Under the pieces are notes generated by a model, which had not been told where the DNA came from, ran no database searches, and saw nothing but the letters and a program-made list of their open reading frames with translations. From OMOG01 sp041485845 (GTDB taxonomy: Bacteria; Acidobacteriota; Terriglobia; Bryobacterales; Bryobacteraceae), in the NCBI GenBank assembly GCA_041485845.1, contig JBGPKH010000194.1, positions 1-13,275 on the forward strand: DNA of 13,275 nt. The letters are read 5' to 3'. This document shows, one piece after another, positions 1 through 8,400 of the stretch (position 1 is its first letter; every line of letters starts with the position of its first letter). Both the position numbers and the translations under genes were made by a program.

Positions 1-120
1 AAGCAAAAAAATCCAATAATCAATAGGAAACATCGCATATATTCCGAACTAATGCATGTCTACACATTCCAAGCCAAAATCGACCTAACTGCTTCAGTTA
101 GAATTGCTTACCTCAAAATG
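1..120. other. AT-rich non-coding segment after the ThuA gene
   Basis: This stretch lies beyond the stop codon of the ThuA-domain gene. It has about 35% GC by hand count, against roughly 55-65% for most of the window. I see no credible start codon with a ribosome binding site and no long reading frame. It contains the small hairpin at 85-101. It could be an intergenic region with a promoter for a gene outside the window, or a piece of foreign DNA at a junction. The sequence does not decide between these. Confidence 0.6.
85..101 (-). terminator. Small perfect hairpin downstream of the ThuA gene
   Basis: CTAACTG at 85-91 and CAGTTAG at 95-101 form a perfect 7-bp stem around a 3-base loop. It lies about 20 bases past the ThuA stop codon on the minus strand, the usual place for a transcription end. 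The bases after the stem on that strand contain only a short TTTT, not a proper U-tract, and the stem is not GC-rich. It is at best a weak intrinsic terminator or an mRNA-end hairpin. Confidence 0.35.
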
Positions 121-873
121 TCAGGGTGAACATCCGTTGTAGTGACCGAGCGAGCAGTAGAACACCCGGCCCTTCCCGTAATTGTGCTCCCAGGCAACGG
201 CAAAATCTTTGTCTGTGCGATGAACTCCCCTGCCGGCCAGGTCCACGGTGCTGACGTCGATCTTCATCAGCTCGTGAACCTTCTCCGAAGAATAGTCCTT
301 GAACTGATAGATCTCATCCTTAACCATGAAGCGCGCGGGGAAGTGCCGCGTCGCGGCGAAGGTTCGATCCAAGACTTCCACTCCCACGTCTTTGTTCCAT
401 GGGTGCTGGTCGAAGACCCCTCCGATCATGGCGGCGTATTCCGGGAAGTCGGGAACGGGTTCGATGGCGGAATGCGCCGCGATCAGACCTTTTCCATCGT
501 CCTTGACGAACGAGACCAGCGCGGCCTTCTGCTCGGCATCCAATTCGATCTCACCGGTGCTGTACAGGAACACCGCATCGAAGTAGTTGAGGTTCTTCGT
601 GTTCCGATTCATCTCGAGGTACTTGTCGTCTTTTCTCCCGCCACTGTCGAGCGATCGCTTAGTGACGAAACGCGTGTCCGTACGCAGGTACGTGTCCCAT
701 AGATCATTGTCGGCGCCCAGCTTCAGAATGGTTGCCATAGCGTACGAGATGGAATCATGCTGATAACCTTTGGCGCCGCCGATAAAGAGCAGCTTCTTAC
801 GCTGCGGGGCTTGAGCCTGTGACCAGGCACAGAGCGCCAAAACCAGCAGGATAAAGCAACGATGGAGTTTCAT
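121..873 (-). CDS. Secreted ThuA-domain protein, apparently C-terminally truncated
   Basis: The 250-residue product starts with a signal peptide (MKLHRCFILLVLALCAWSQA, then a likely AxA cleavage). It continues with the ThuA fold: KKLLFIGGAKGYQHDSI near the mature N terminus, the central GLIAAHSAIEP strand-loop and the GGVFDQHPW segment, then YGKGRVFYCSLGH near the end. ThuA proteins are glutamine-amidotransferase-like, mostly uncharacterised, and commonly sit beside Gfo/Idh/MocA oxidoreductases in sugar-degradation clusters, as here. I chose the ATG at 873 because AAGGA lies 6-7 bases upstream; a GTG at 891 would spoil the signal peptide. Family members normally continue 20-30 residues beyond the SLGH strand with a W-x-x-P helix ending in a GIxWALG-like motif. 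This one stops five residues later (YNGCSP), where the DNA turns AT-rich, so it may be truncated or frameshifted. Confidence 0.85.
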   Translation of the reverse strand: MKLHRCFILLVLALCAWSQAQAPQRKKLLFIGGAKGYQHDSISYAMATILKLGADNDLWDTYLRTDTRFVTKRSLDSGGRKDDKYLEMNRNTKNLNYFDAVFLYSTGEIELDAEQKAALVSFVKDDGKGLIAAHSAIEPVPDFPEYAAMIGGVFDQHPWNKDVGVEVLDRTFAATRHFPARFMVKDEIYQFKDYSSEKVHELMKIDVSTVDLAGRGVHRTDKDFAVAWEHNYGKGRVFYCSLGHYNGCSP

Positions 874-907
874 GTCAAATCCTTTTTCCACGGAGAATGG
901 CTAATGG

Positions 908-1849
908 CTAGTATTCCTTGACAAATTCTTTCCACGCGCGCGTCATCTCCCCCGGGTTCAGGTCTCCGGTATAGGCGATCAGTCGATATCGGACGACGAC
1001 GCTCTTACCCTTATCGACCTTCCAATCGGCCCACGCTGCGTCGGGACCAAAACCAAATTGACTGTCAACTCTCCAGAGGACAGGGAATCCGCGGTTATCC
1101 GGATGGTCGAAAATCACAAAGTGGCCCAGGTCGTCACGGCCATCAACCTGGATTCCGACATCGGTCCATATTGCGTGCTGTTGCTCCGCTTCATGATTAC
1201 GCTGTCCGGCGGCATTAACCGCTTCGGCGCGGATGCCCTCACGCCAGGGAATGCGAACGAACAAACCACCGACATACGCTTTCCCAAGCGTGACATCTGT
1301 TTTCGCTTCGCCTCTCCATTCCAGGTCTAACACATACTTCCCGCCGGGCTCCCGCATCGACCAGTTCTGTGTTTCGGTCATTACGGCATTCCCCTTCTCA
1401 TCAAGCATGTCGTAAACGGTCTGCCATTGGACTTGCGGTCCCCTTTGCTGAATCACGTGTGCCGACACTCTGCGATAATGGTCGCCCTGCCATTGCATAA
1501 AAAACTCACGGCCGTTCACCAATTTGAATCCCCAGAAAATTCCCGTTTGATGAGGGTGATGCGATGGACGGTATTCTGTAAGTAGTCCTTTACCATCGGG
1601 CGCAACAATCGGGTGTAGATAGGGCCGGATATCCTGTATTGCATTTTGTGTCAGGATCGGCTCCTTGCCATCATCACGATAAACGTTGATTGTGCGGGTC
1701 TGCCCGTCCTGCTCTGTGCGCAGGATCTTGCCGGCGGCCGGCCCTGCTTGAGTTGCTTTGCGCGGCGCCGCCGGAGCCTGTCCCGGAACGGGCCCCGGAC
1801 ACAGTGCAAAAGCCAGCAGGCAAGCCGCTGTCGCGATGTATTTCGTCAT
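908..1849 (-). CDS. Secreted DUF6807 (PmoA-like) family protein
   Basis: The 313-residue product has a signal peptide (MTKYIATAACLLAFALCPG, followed by GQAPAAP). Its body carries marks of the DUF6807 family: PYLHPI, then EYRPSHHPHQTGIFWGF with its clustered histidines, WQGDHYRR, and near the end a FDHPDNRGFP-VLWRVD block. The family is often labelled PmoA in databases, but it has no demonstrated methane chemistry. It is usually found beside Gfo/Idh/MocA oxidoreductases and ThuA proteins, and a role on carbohydrates is inferred only from that. An ATG at 1855 has its GGGAG box one base away, which is too close. The second ATG at 1849 has it about 7 bases upstream and is preferred. The gene follows the oxidoreductase gene by 33 bases and precedes the ThuA gene by 34, so it is probably in the same operon. 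The exact function is unknown. Confidence 0.85.
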   Translation of the reverse strand: MTKYIATAACLLAFALCPGPVPGQAPAAPRKATQAGPAAGKILRTEQDGQTRTINVYRDDGKEPILTQNAIQDIRPYLHPIVAPDGKGLLTEYRPSHHPHQTGIFWGFKLVNGREFFMQWQGDHYRRVSAHVIQQRGPQVQWQTVYDMLDEKGNAVMTETQNWSMREPGGKYVLDLEWRGEAKTDVTLGKAYVGGLFVRIPWREGIRAEAVNAAGQRNHEAEQQHAIWTDVGIQVDGRDDLGHFVIFDHPDNRGFPVLWRVDSQFGFGPDAAWADWKVDKGKSVVVRYRLIAYTGDLNPGEMTRAWKEFVKEY

Positions 1850-1882
1850 ATTCATGCTCCCGAATCCACCGTATTAGCACGC

Positions 1883-3010
1883 TCAAAGAGAGTCGGCAGC
1901 CGATTTCCCGCGGAAATCGGGAAGCGGTACCCTCCGGCCGCCTTGCATCGCAGATTCATGCGCGCAGATACCGGCGCACGTCCAATTCACCGATTGATAT
2001 ACATCCGGGAACGAGGCGCGGCCTTCCACAATACTGGAAACAAACTCATGCACCAGGTGCGGGTGCGACCCACCATGGCCTCCGCCTTGAATAAAGGAAA
2101 GGTGCGCGTGCGCTTCGTCGTAGACACCCTTGGTGGTGAAGCGCTGGATCGGCTGCGGCAGCAGCCGCCCGTAATCCGGCACGGTTACGCGCTCGGGCTT
2201 CTCGCCGGTGTAAATCACCGGCTGCTCGTTCTCAATCTGCGTCCATTCAAAAGCAACCTTGTCCCCGTAGACGTCGAAGCTTTCGACGTACTGTCGCGCC
2301 GTCTCGAACAAAGAGCGAGTCACTTCGAACGCCAATTGCTGGTTGCGCACCTTGAACAGGGCGCTTTCGACCGCAAATGGCGATCCGTATTTGGCGATCA
2401 GGCGATCCTCAATCCTGCCGGAGCCAAAACAGGACACGTATTCCGCTTCACCGCGCACCAACGCGAGGCAGGGGCTGACGGCGTGGGTCGCATAGTGCAT
2501 CGGCGGAAGTCCTTCCCAATATCCGGGCCAGCCTGCCATCTCCTGTTGGTGCGCGCCGCGCATGAATTGAATGCGCCCCAACCTTCCGCTGTCGCGCAGA
2601 TCGCGAACAAATAAGAACTCGCGGGTGTAGATAGCGGTCTCCATCATCATGTAGTTCCTGCGAGCCGCATTCGCCGCGTTTACAATGTCACGGCAATCCT
2701 CGACTGTGGTCGCGGCGGGGACGGTGCAGGCGACGTGTTTGCCGGCTTTCAGCGCGGCGATGCTTTGCGGGGCATGCAGGTGGATCGGCGAATTGATGTG
2801 GACCGCATCCACGTCGGAATCCTGGATCAGTTCTTCGAAACTTTCGTACCGCTTGCCCACTCTATATTGCTCGCCGACCTCGTCCAGCTTCGCTCTCGTC
2901 CGCTGGCAGATCGCGTACATGTTCGTATGAGGGTGGTTCTGATAGATGGGAATGAATTCCTTACCGAACCCCAGCCCTACAATGGCGATATTTAGTCTCT
3001 CGCGACTCAC
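1883..3010 (-). CDS. Gfo/Idh/MocA family NAD(P)-dependent oxidoreductase, EKP motif replaced
   Basis: This 375-residue protein has an N-terminal Rossmann fold with the dinucleotide motif VGLGFGK (residues 11-17) and SPIHLHA near 74-80, which matches the family's P-x-x-x-H segment. A C-terminal alpha/beta domain follows, with the conserved YATHAVSP helix start. There is no signal peptide, so it should act in the cytoplasm. Family members oxidise or reduce sugars, inositols and keto-sugars with NAD(P). The usual AGKHVxxEKP motif reads AGKHVACTVP here (T96-V97-P98), so the lysine used by many relatives is absent. Translation starts at GTG 3010, with AGGAG 5-6 bases upstream and only 42 bases after the dehydrogenase stop codon. 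It is probably co-transcribed with the genes on either side. Family assignment is firm; substrate is unknown. Confidence 0.92.
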   Translation of the reverse strand: MSRERLNIAIVGLGFGKEFIPIYQNHPHTNMYAICQRTRAKLDEVGEQYRVGKRYESFEELIQDSDVDAVHINSPIHLHAPQSIAALKAGKHVACTVPAATTVEDCRDIVNAANAARRNYMMMETAIYTREFLFVRDLRDSGRLGRIQFMRGAHQQEMAGWPGYWEGLPPMHYATHAVSPCLALVRGEAEYVSCFGSGRIEDRLIAKYGSPFAVESALFKVRNQQLAFEVTRSLFETARQYVESFDVYGDKVAFEWTQIENEQPVIYTGEKPERVTVPDYGRLLPQPIQRFTTKGVYDEAHAHLSFIQGGGHGGSHPHLVHEFVSSIVEGRASFPDVYQSVNWTCAGICAHESAMQGGRRVPLPDFRGKSAADSL

Positions 3011-3040
3011 AGTTTCTCCTCTCCCTTGGACAGCGTGAAC

Positions 3041-3055
3041 TGAGCTTGAAGCTCA
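3041..3055. repeat. 15-bp palindrome over the dehydrogenase stop codon
   Basis: TGAGCTTGAAGCTCA is a perfect inverted repeat (TGAGCTT, one central base, AAGCTCA). Its minus-strand form contains the TGA stop codon of the PQQ dehydrogenase and lies about 30 bases before the GTG of the next gene. In RNA it could make a 5-bp stem with a 5-base loop. It has no U-tract. It may stabilise the mRNA between the two genes or be chance. Confidence 0.35.
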
Positions 3056-5374
3056 TCGACGGGCTGCCACCGAGTTGCGTCCCTTGTCAGGCAAGGCAAA
3101 GGCGACATATTTATCCCCCGACTTAGTCCTCTGTTTGCCCCCGCCTCCGCAGGCGATCACTACGTACTGTTTACTATTTACCTGGTACACGGATGGAGTA
3201 GCAATGCCCGCAGCGGGCAGATCCGCCTCCCACAATAATTCTCCAGTCAGCTTATTGAAGCCCCGGATTTTCTCGTCCCTTGTAGCTGCGATAAACACCA
3301 CACCTCCTGCCGTCACGGCGGGCGCTCCGAAGTTTTCACTGCCCGCACGTATTCCCTTTGCTTTCAATTCCGGGTAATCGCCTATTGTCTGTTTCCACAC
3401 CACTTCCCCGGTATTCAGGTCAACCGCAGTCAAGTGCCCCCATGGTGGTTTTATACCAGGGTAGCCCTCTCTGGTCAGAAACTTACCTCCGCCCGATTCT
3501 CTGTACGGAATCCTATAATAGTCAGGCAGCTCCGGTTGGCTGGAACTGGCGAACATTTCTTTTTGTCTGGCCTCCAGATTAAGGACATAAGAGGCAATAG
3601 CAGTTCTTTGACCGTCACTTAAATAAGGAAAAGGCGGCATCGTACTCCTGCCTGTGGCGATCAAGCTTTTGAAAGAAGCTTCCTCGAAGCCTATTCCCGG
3701 ACCGGATAATGGCGGATTACTTGCTAATGAAGGATTACTTTGTCCAGCCATCCTGTCCATGCCATGACAACTGGAGCAATTCCTTTCGTACAAGGCCTTG
3801 CCGGCTTCCAGATTGGTTTGCCTGGACTGAGCACTCGCGCCCCGCTCATTAACTTCCGTCCGAGGCCCCAGTACCCAGGGCGAATCATTCGCATTAATAT
3901 ACAGCATTCCCGTAGTTGGATCAAAAGCCGGGCCACCCCATTCTCCACCTCCGTTCCAGCCAGGATTCTCTATAACTCCCCTTGCAGAAGGAGGATTCCA
4001 CATATTATCGTTTTCCAAGGCTCTAAACCTTGTCAGGAGATCCTCATAAGAATCCGCCGATATTCCATCCTTGAAGAGATCCGCCTCAGTGAATACCGTG
4101 CGGATAAACGGCCTAAAGAATGTCGGGACGGGTTGTGTGGGAGACGTGTACTCTCCTTTCAGCTTGGATTGCGGCACGGGTATTTCATCAATCGGATGAA
4201 TAGGCTTGCCTGTTACCCGGTCAAACATGAAAATGAAGCCCTGTTTGGTAATCTGAACGGCCACATCCACTTTTTTTCCGTTTTGTGTAATGGCCGCCAA
4301 TATGGGGGGGCAAGGGTGGTCCCGGTCCCAAAGGTCGTGATGGACTGTTTGGAAATACCATATCAGCTTGCCGGTTGACGCATCCAGCGCCAAAGTAGAG
4401 TCTCCAAAAAGGTTATCTCCTTTCCGGTGACCGCCCCAAAAGTCGGGAGTTGGAGAGCCGGTTCCGGTAAATACTATGCCTCTTTTTTCATCCAAGGTGA
4501 GGCCTCCCCATGCATTGGCCCCTCCGACATACTTATAGGCATCCTTATTTTCGTACGTTTCATATCCCGGCTCGCCTGGATGAGGAATAGTATGAAAGGT
4601 CCAGCGAACTCTTCCAGTATGCACATCATAAGCTCTGATATGCCCGGGCGGCGTCTGCGCTCCTTCGGACAGGCGCGATCCTACAATAATGGTATCTTTG
4701 TAGATTATGCCGGGACTGGTCATGGATATGTGCAAATCATGCGGACGCTCCAAAACCTCGTCCAAATTGTCATGCATGTCGACTATCCCGTTGTCCCCGA
4801 ATGAGGTAATCAGTTTGCCGGTAAGTGCATCTACGCAATATAACGCGTGCCCCCCTCCCGGCGCATATATGATGCGTTGATCGGTTGCCGAACCCTTGTA
4901 AAAGGCGAGGCCCCGTGAAATCTTCGTGGAATTCGCGAAATCTCCCCTGCCTGTATTTTTGCCCTTCACCGGAACACTCACAGGGTCGTACACCCAGTTT
5001 TCCCGCCCGGTAGCTGCATCCAGAGCGAACAGCCTGAGCTGCGGATTCAAGCCGTACAGTATACCATTCACTATAAGAGGATTGGTTTTCATGTCGGTTC
5101 TGTTCGTAGCAGAGGCTTCGCCCGAAGAATACGTCCAGGCCACCTGAAGAGTTTTGATATTGGCCGGAGTAATTTGATCCAGGGCGGAATATTTTATGTT
5201 ATCGCTGCCGCCTCCGTACACTCTCCAATCTTTATAAGGTTGCTGCTCGGTCTTGGAAAGAGGATTCCGGACATTTCTCGTTTGAGCAAAAGAGACTGCG
5301 AGCAAAAGCGAAGCACCGAGTGCAACTGCGGTAACCGGGACAGTTCCGAAAAACGAACTGCGCGATACGGACAT
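3053..5374 (-). CDS. Periplasmic PQQ-dependent dehydrogenase with internal cytochrome c domain
   Basis: The 773-residue product has a signal peptide or N-terminal anchor (residues 1-31, with core VPVTAVALGASLLLAVSFAQ). It then has an eight-bladed quinoprotein propeller of the glucose/polyol dehydrogenase type: DWRVYGGGSDNIKYSALDQI near 48, TNPLIVNGILYGLN, NAWGGLTLDEKRGIVFTGTGSP, and HHDLWDRD at 345-352. A cytochrome c domain (about 515-610) is inserted before the last blades, with heme site CSSCH at 533-537 and probable ligand Met579 in STMPPFP. The propeller then resumes with GHLTAVDLNTGEVVW. Such enzymes oxidise alcohols or sugars in the periplasm and pass electrons through heme to the respiratory chain. 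The ATG at 5374 has AGGAG 8 bases upstream; a start at 5440 would overlap the upstream hairpin. GC is clearly lower than in neighbouring genes. Family is firm, substrate unknown. Confidence 0.93.
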   Translation of the reverse strand: MSVSRSSFFGTVPVTAVALGASLLLAVSFAQTRNVRNPLSKTEQQPYKDWRVYGGGSDNIKYSALDQITPANIKTLQVAWTYSSGEASATNRTDMKTNPLIVNGILYGLNPQLRLFALDAATGRENWVYDPVSVPVKGKNTGRGDFANSTKISRGLAFYKGSATDQRIIYAPGGGHALYCVDALTGKLITSFGDNGIVDMHDNLDEVLERPHDLHISMTSPGIIYKDTIIVGSRLSEGAQTPPGHIRAYDVHTGRVRWTFHTIPHPGEPGYETYENKDAYKYVGGANAWGGLTLDEKRGIVFTGTGSPTPDFWGGHRKGDNLFGDSTLALDASTGKLIWYFQTVHHDLWDRDHPCPPILAAITQNGKKVDVAVQITKQGFIFMFDRVTGKPIHPIDEIPVPQSKLKGEYTSPTQPVPTFFRPFIRTVFTEADLFKDGISADSYEDLLTRFRALENDNMWNPPSARGVIENPGWNGGGEWGGPAFDPTTGMLYINANDSPWVLGPRTEVNERGASAQSRQTNLEAGKALYERNCSSCHGMDRMAGQSNPSLASNPPLSGPGIGFEEASFKSLIATGRSTMPPFPYLSDGQRTAIASYVLNLEARQKEMFASSSQPELPDYYRIPYRESGGGKFLTREGYPGIKPPWGHLTAVDLNTGEVVWKQTIGDYPELKAKGIRAGSENFGAPAVTAGGVVFIAATRDEKIRGFNKLTGELLWEADLPAAGIATPSVYQVNSKQYVVIACGGGGKQRTKSGDKYVAFALPDKGRNSVAARR

Positions 5375-5398
5375 GGCTTCTTCTCCTTGTGAGTCTTT

Positions 5399-5455
5399 AT
5401 GCAGCAAGGGGGGCAGACGGCCCCCCTCCGCCATCGACATTTCTTTACCACACGA
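5399..5455 (-). repeat. Receptor 3'-end/intergenic repeat, copy 1
   Basis: About 57 bases spanning the receptor stop codon and the following intergenic DNA match 8921-8978 with roughly seven differences by eye. Both copies run from ATGCARCAAGGGG through a GC-rich hairpin, CCGCCATCGAYATT and the TTACCACACGA that encodes the receptor C terminus. The match shows that the two receptor genes share ancestry through their 3' flanks as well as their coding sequence. Confidence 0.75.
5408..5426 (-). terminator. GC hairpin between receptor and PQQ dehydrogenase genes
   Basis: GGGGGGC (5408-5414) and GCCCCCC (5420-5426) make a perfect 7-bp all-GC stem around the loop AGACG. It lies about 19 bases past the receptor stop and about 33 bases before the dehydrogenase ATG. 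No U-run follows on the minus strand, so it is not a classical terminator. A partial attenuator or a 3' stabiliser that lets the receptor mRNA outlast the downstream message would fit its place. That role is inferred. Confidence 0.5.
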
Positions 5456-8400
5456 ACCGCAAGGTCAATTGGATCACACGGGGCCAGTTGGCCTGGGCCG
5501 TGACTTTGCCGAACGCGCTCAAGGTAGGGCTCAGAGACGGAGTGCTGAACTGCGTGTGGTTCAGAGCATTGAACGCCTCGGCGCGGAACTGCACCCGCAA
5601 GCGCTCCACCACCCCGATATTCTTGATCAGGGCCGCGTCGAGGTTGGTGATGCGCTCCGCGCGCAGGTTGGAGAACCGCTGGGGAAACGTGCGAATATTG
5701 GACGCAAGCTGCTGGCTTGAGACGGTGTTGAACCGGGTCAGGTCGAATGCCTTGTCAATGTTCCGCGGATTATAGTTCAGGTCGCCGCCATAGTAGATGA
5801 CGTTGCCCCAACTCAGTGCGGCGCCACCCTGCACTGTATAGATCTCGCTTATCGCCCATCCGCCGATCAACCGGTTCAGCCAGGGGCCCGCATCGTGCGC
5901 CAGCGCCTTACCCCTGCCGAAAGGCAACTCGTATGTACCGCTGAAGACGAGCCGGTACGGGCGATCGTCGTCCGAGATTTGACGGTACACGGAGGGGTCC
6001 GAGGAGTTGAGCCGGCCGGTCGCCTCCATCATCTTGGACCAGTTGAAACTGGCCAAAAACTGGAAGCCGGCCGAGACTCGCTTTTCCAGCCGCACATCGA
6101 GCGCATGATAATCGGCGTACCCGTCGTTGACCCCAGCGACTGTCAGCCCGCTCAACTGGGGGTAGGGCAGCAGAAGTTGCTGGACCGTAGTGGTGCTGCC
6201 GTTCAGGTTCGTGCCGGGCAAGAGGCCCTGGAAAGGGTTGGGCACGTTAGCCGTCAGCCGGTTGATGACCGCACTGTCCCGCGCCGGTGAAGTGCTCAGG
6301 AACTGGGCGGGCGCATAGTTCAGGTCGACGCTTATCGGCAGATGCAGGGTGCGGGTGCCCATGTATGCAGCCTCGAGCACGAGGTTGTGTTGCAACTGGC
6401 GCTGAATGCTTACCGTCCAGCGCATCGCGTACGGCCATCCCTCATCCGTCGGCTTGAAGGTAATACTCTGTCCAATATACGTGTCAATTCCACCGGACGC
6501 GCCAGGCGGCGCGACAATACCGTCCGGAAACGGATTGCTCAGCGCCGCGTAGGCAGTCAGGTAGCCATCCTGCGTTACCACCATGGGTGTCGACTGGCTG
6601 AATCCCGGTTGGTACACGGTGCCGGCGCCGTAGGGCTGAAAGAAAACGCCGAAGCCCCCGCGGACGACGGTCTTGCCGAGCAGGGCCGGCTTCCACGCGA
6701 AGCCAAAGCGCGGACTAAGGCCGTTGCTCGCGGTGCTGTAGGTGTTGCGGTGTTGCGGAGTGGCGTAGACCGGCCCGCCGGCCGGATTGAACTGGGCTGC
6801 CGGCGCCTCGGGAATGGGGCTCGCGGCATAAGCGGCCTTCGCCGCCTTAGTCACACTGTTGGCCGAGGTAAAGTCGAAGCCCGCCAGCGCGCGGTTGAAG
6901 CGCTCGACAACGCCGGTCTCCTTTTCGTACCGAAGCCCGATGTTGAGGCTCAGCGCGTTGCTTATCCGCCAGTCATCTTGCAGGAAGACGGAAAAGTATT
7001 TGCACTGATTGGTGCGCGCGCCGTTGAGATCGAACTGGCCACTAGCCGGCAACCCCAGCAGGAACGACGCGAACGACTGGCCGATCGGTGCGCCTGTTGA
7101 GTTATCCAGCGGCCCGCGAGTCCAGTTGTTGCCGAACGTGTACGTCCCGGTCGAATACCCGTAGCTGATGGAACTCTCCCGCTGCATCCGGGCGTCGATC
7201 CCCACCTTCAGGCTGTGCGAACCCAAAGCCTTGTTCAGCGTCGAAAACAACTGGTAACTGTCGAAGGGCGTCTTGCTGGCGCCATTAAAGCCCAGAGTCT
7301 GGATCCCATCGCTGAAGGTGACTCGCGGCATTACGGGATACGGCGAGCGCGCCGCCAAACTGGCCGGATAACCGAGGCTGGTCATGTCGTATCCGGCACT
7401 TTGCGGCCGGAACATGTCGACAAACCTGCTCCAGTTCAACCGTGTGTTTAGCAGCAGAGTGGGTTTCAACGTGTAAACGTCGTCGAGGATCGCTCCATTG
7501 GTGTCGCGTGGGTTAAACTCACCCGTAGACTCGTTGTTGAAATACTGCCGGATGTGCTCCGTGCGGTAGAAAGCATGGTAACTGGTGAATAACCTGTGCT
7601 TATCCGAGATGTTGAAGTCCATCCGCTCGAGAACCGTGAAATAATCGTCGTGCCGAATCGTGTTGGCCAGGTAGTTGTTCGTGCCGTCGGTCTGCCCGGC
7701 CTGGTTCGGTGACGGAAAGAACTTCAGGTAATTCACGGCGATCGAGTTGAAACGCGCCGGCGAAATAAGGTTGCCTGGGAAGGGCTGGCGTCTCCGCCGG
7801 CCGCCCGATTCGGCTACCGCATTCGAAGGATCGTAGATCTGGTAACTGCTGTTGACCGCAAGCAGAGCGGAAAAATCGCCCTTCATTTCGGCTGGCGTGG
7901 GCACTGACAGGGTGTACGGCTGCAGGACGCTGTGCTTGATGCCATCGTAGGCGAAAAACCAGAAGATCCGCCCTTTCCCGTTGTAGACCTTAGGCACAAT
8001 CAACGGGCCGCCCGCGGTGAAGCCCCACTGGTTGTAAACCGTGAACGCTTTCTTCCCGCCCACGCTGTTGGTGAAGAACGGCGTGGCTGCCAGGTTCGAC
8101 ACCTGGTTGAACCAACCAGCCGTGCCATGGAGCTGGTTGGTGCCGCCCTTGGTGACCATGTTGATCGTCCCGCCCGCGGTATCCCCGTACGCCGCATCCG
8201 GCTGAAAGACTTCAACCTTCACCTCCGCGACGCTGTCCAGGGGCGGGTTGTAACCGGTGCGGCGGTTGTTCGCCATGCTTGGCCCGCCGTCCAGTAGAAT
8301 CTCGCTTGCCTTGTTCTGGCTGCCGCCCACCGACATCGATGACGTCCCGTCGTTGTCGAAGGGACGGCTGTTCGCCTGCGGGTTCGTTGCCGATGCGATG

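Noticed and set aside
908..1849. Methane monooxygenase subunit (PmoA)
   Set aside because: The DUF6807 family is sometimes named PmoA, but this protein is secreted and soluble, lacks the membrane helices of particulate methane monooxygenase, and no pmoB or pmoC is nearby.
1646..2614. Open frame of 322 codons on the plus strand
   Set aside because: It lies antisense to the Gfo/Idh/MocA and DUF6807 genes, has no ribosome binding site or recognisable domain, and is rich in Arg and His as expected of a GC-rich shadow frame.
3053..5440. Longer start for the PQQ dehydrogenase at 5440
   Set aside because: The extra 22 residues are translated from the repeated intergenic hairpin, and the ATG at 5374 has a good AGGAG box and starts the signal peptide.
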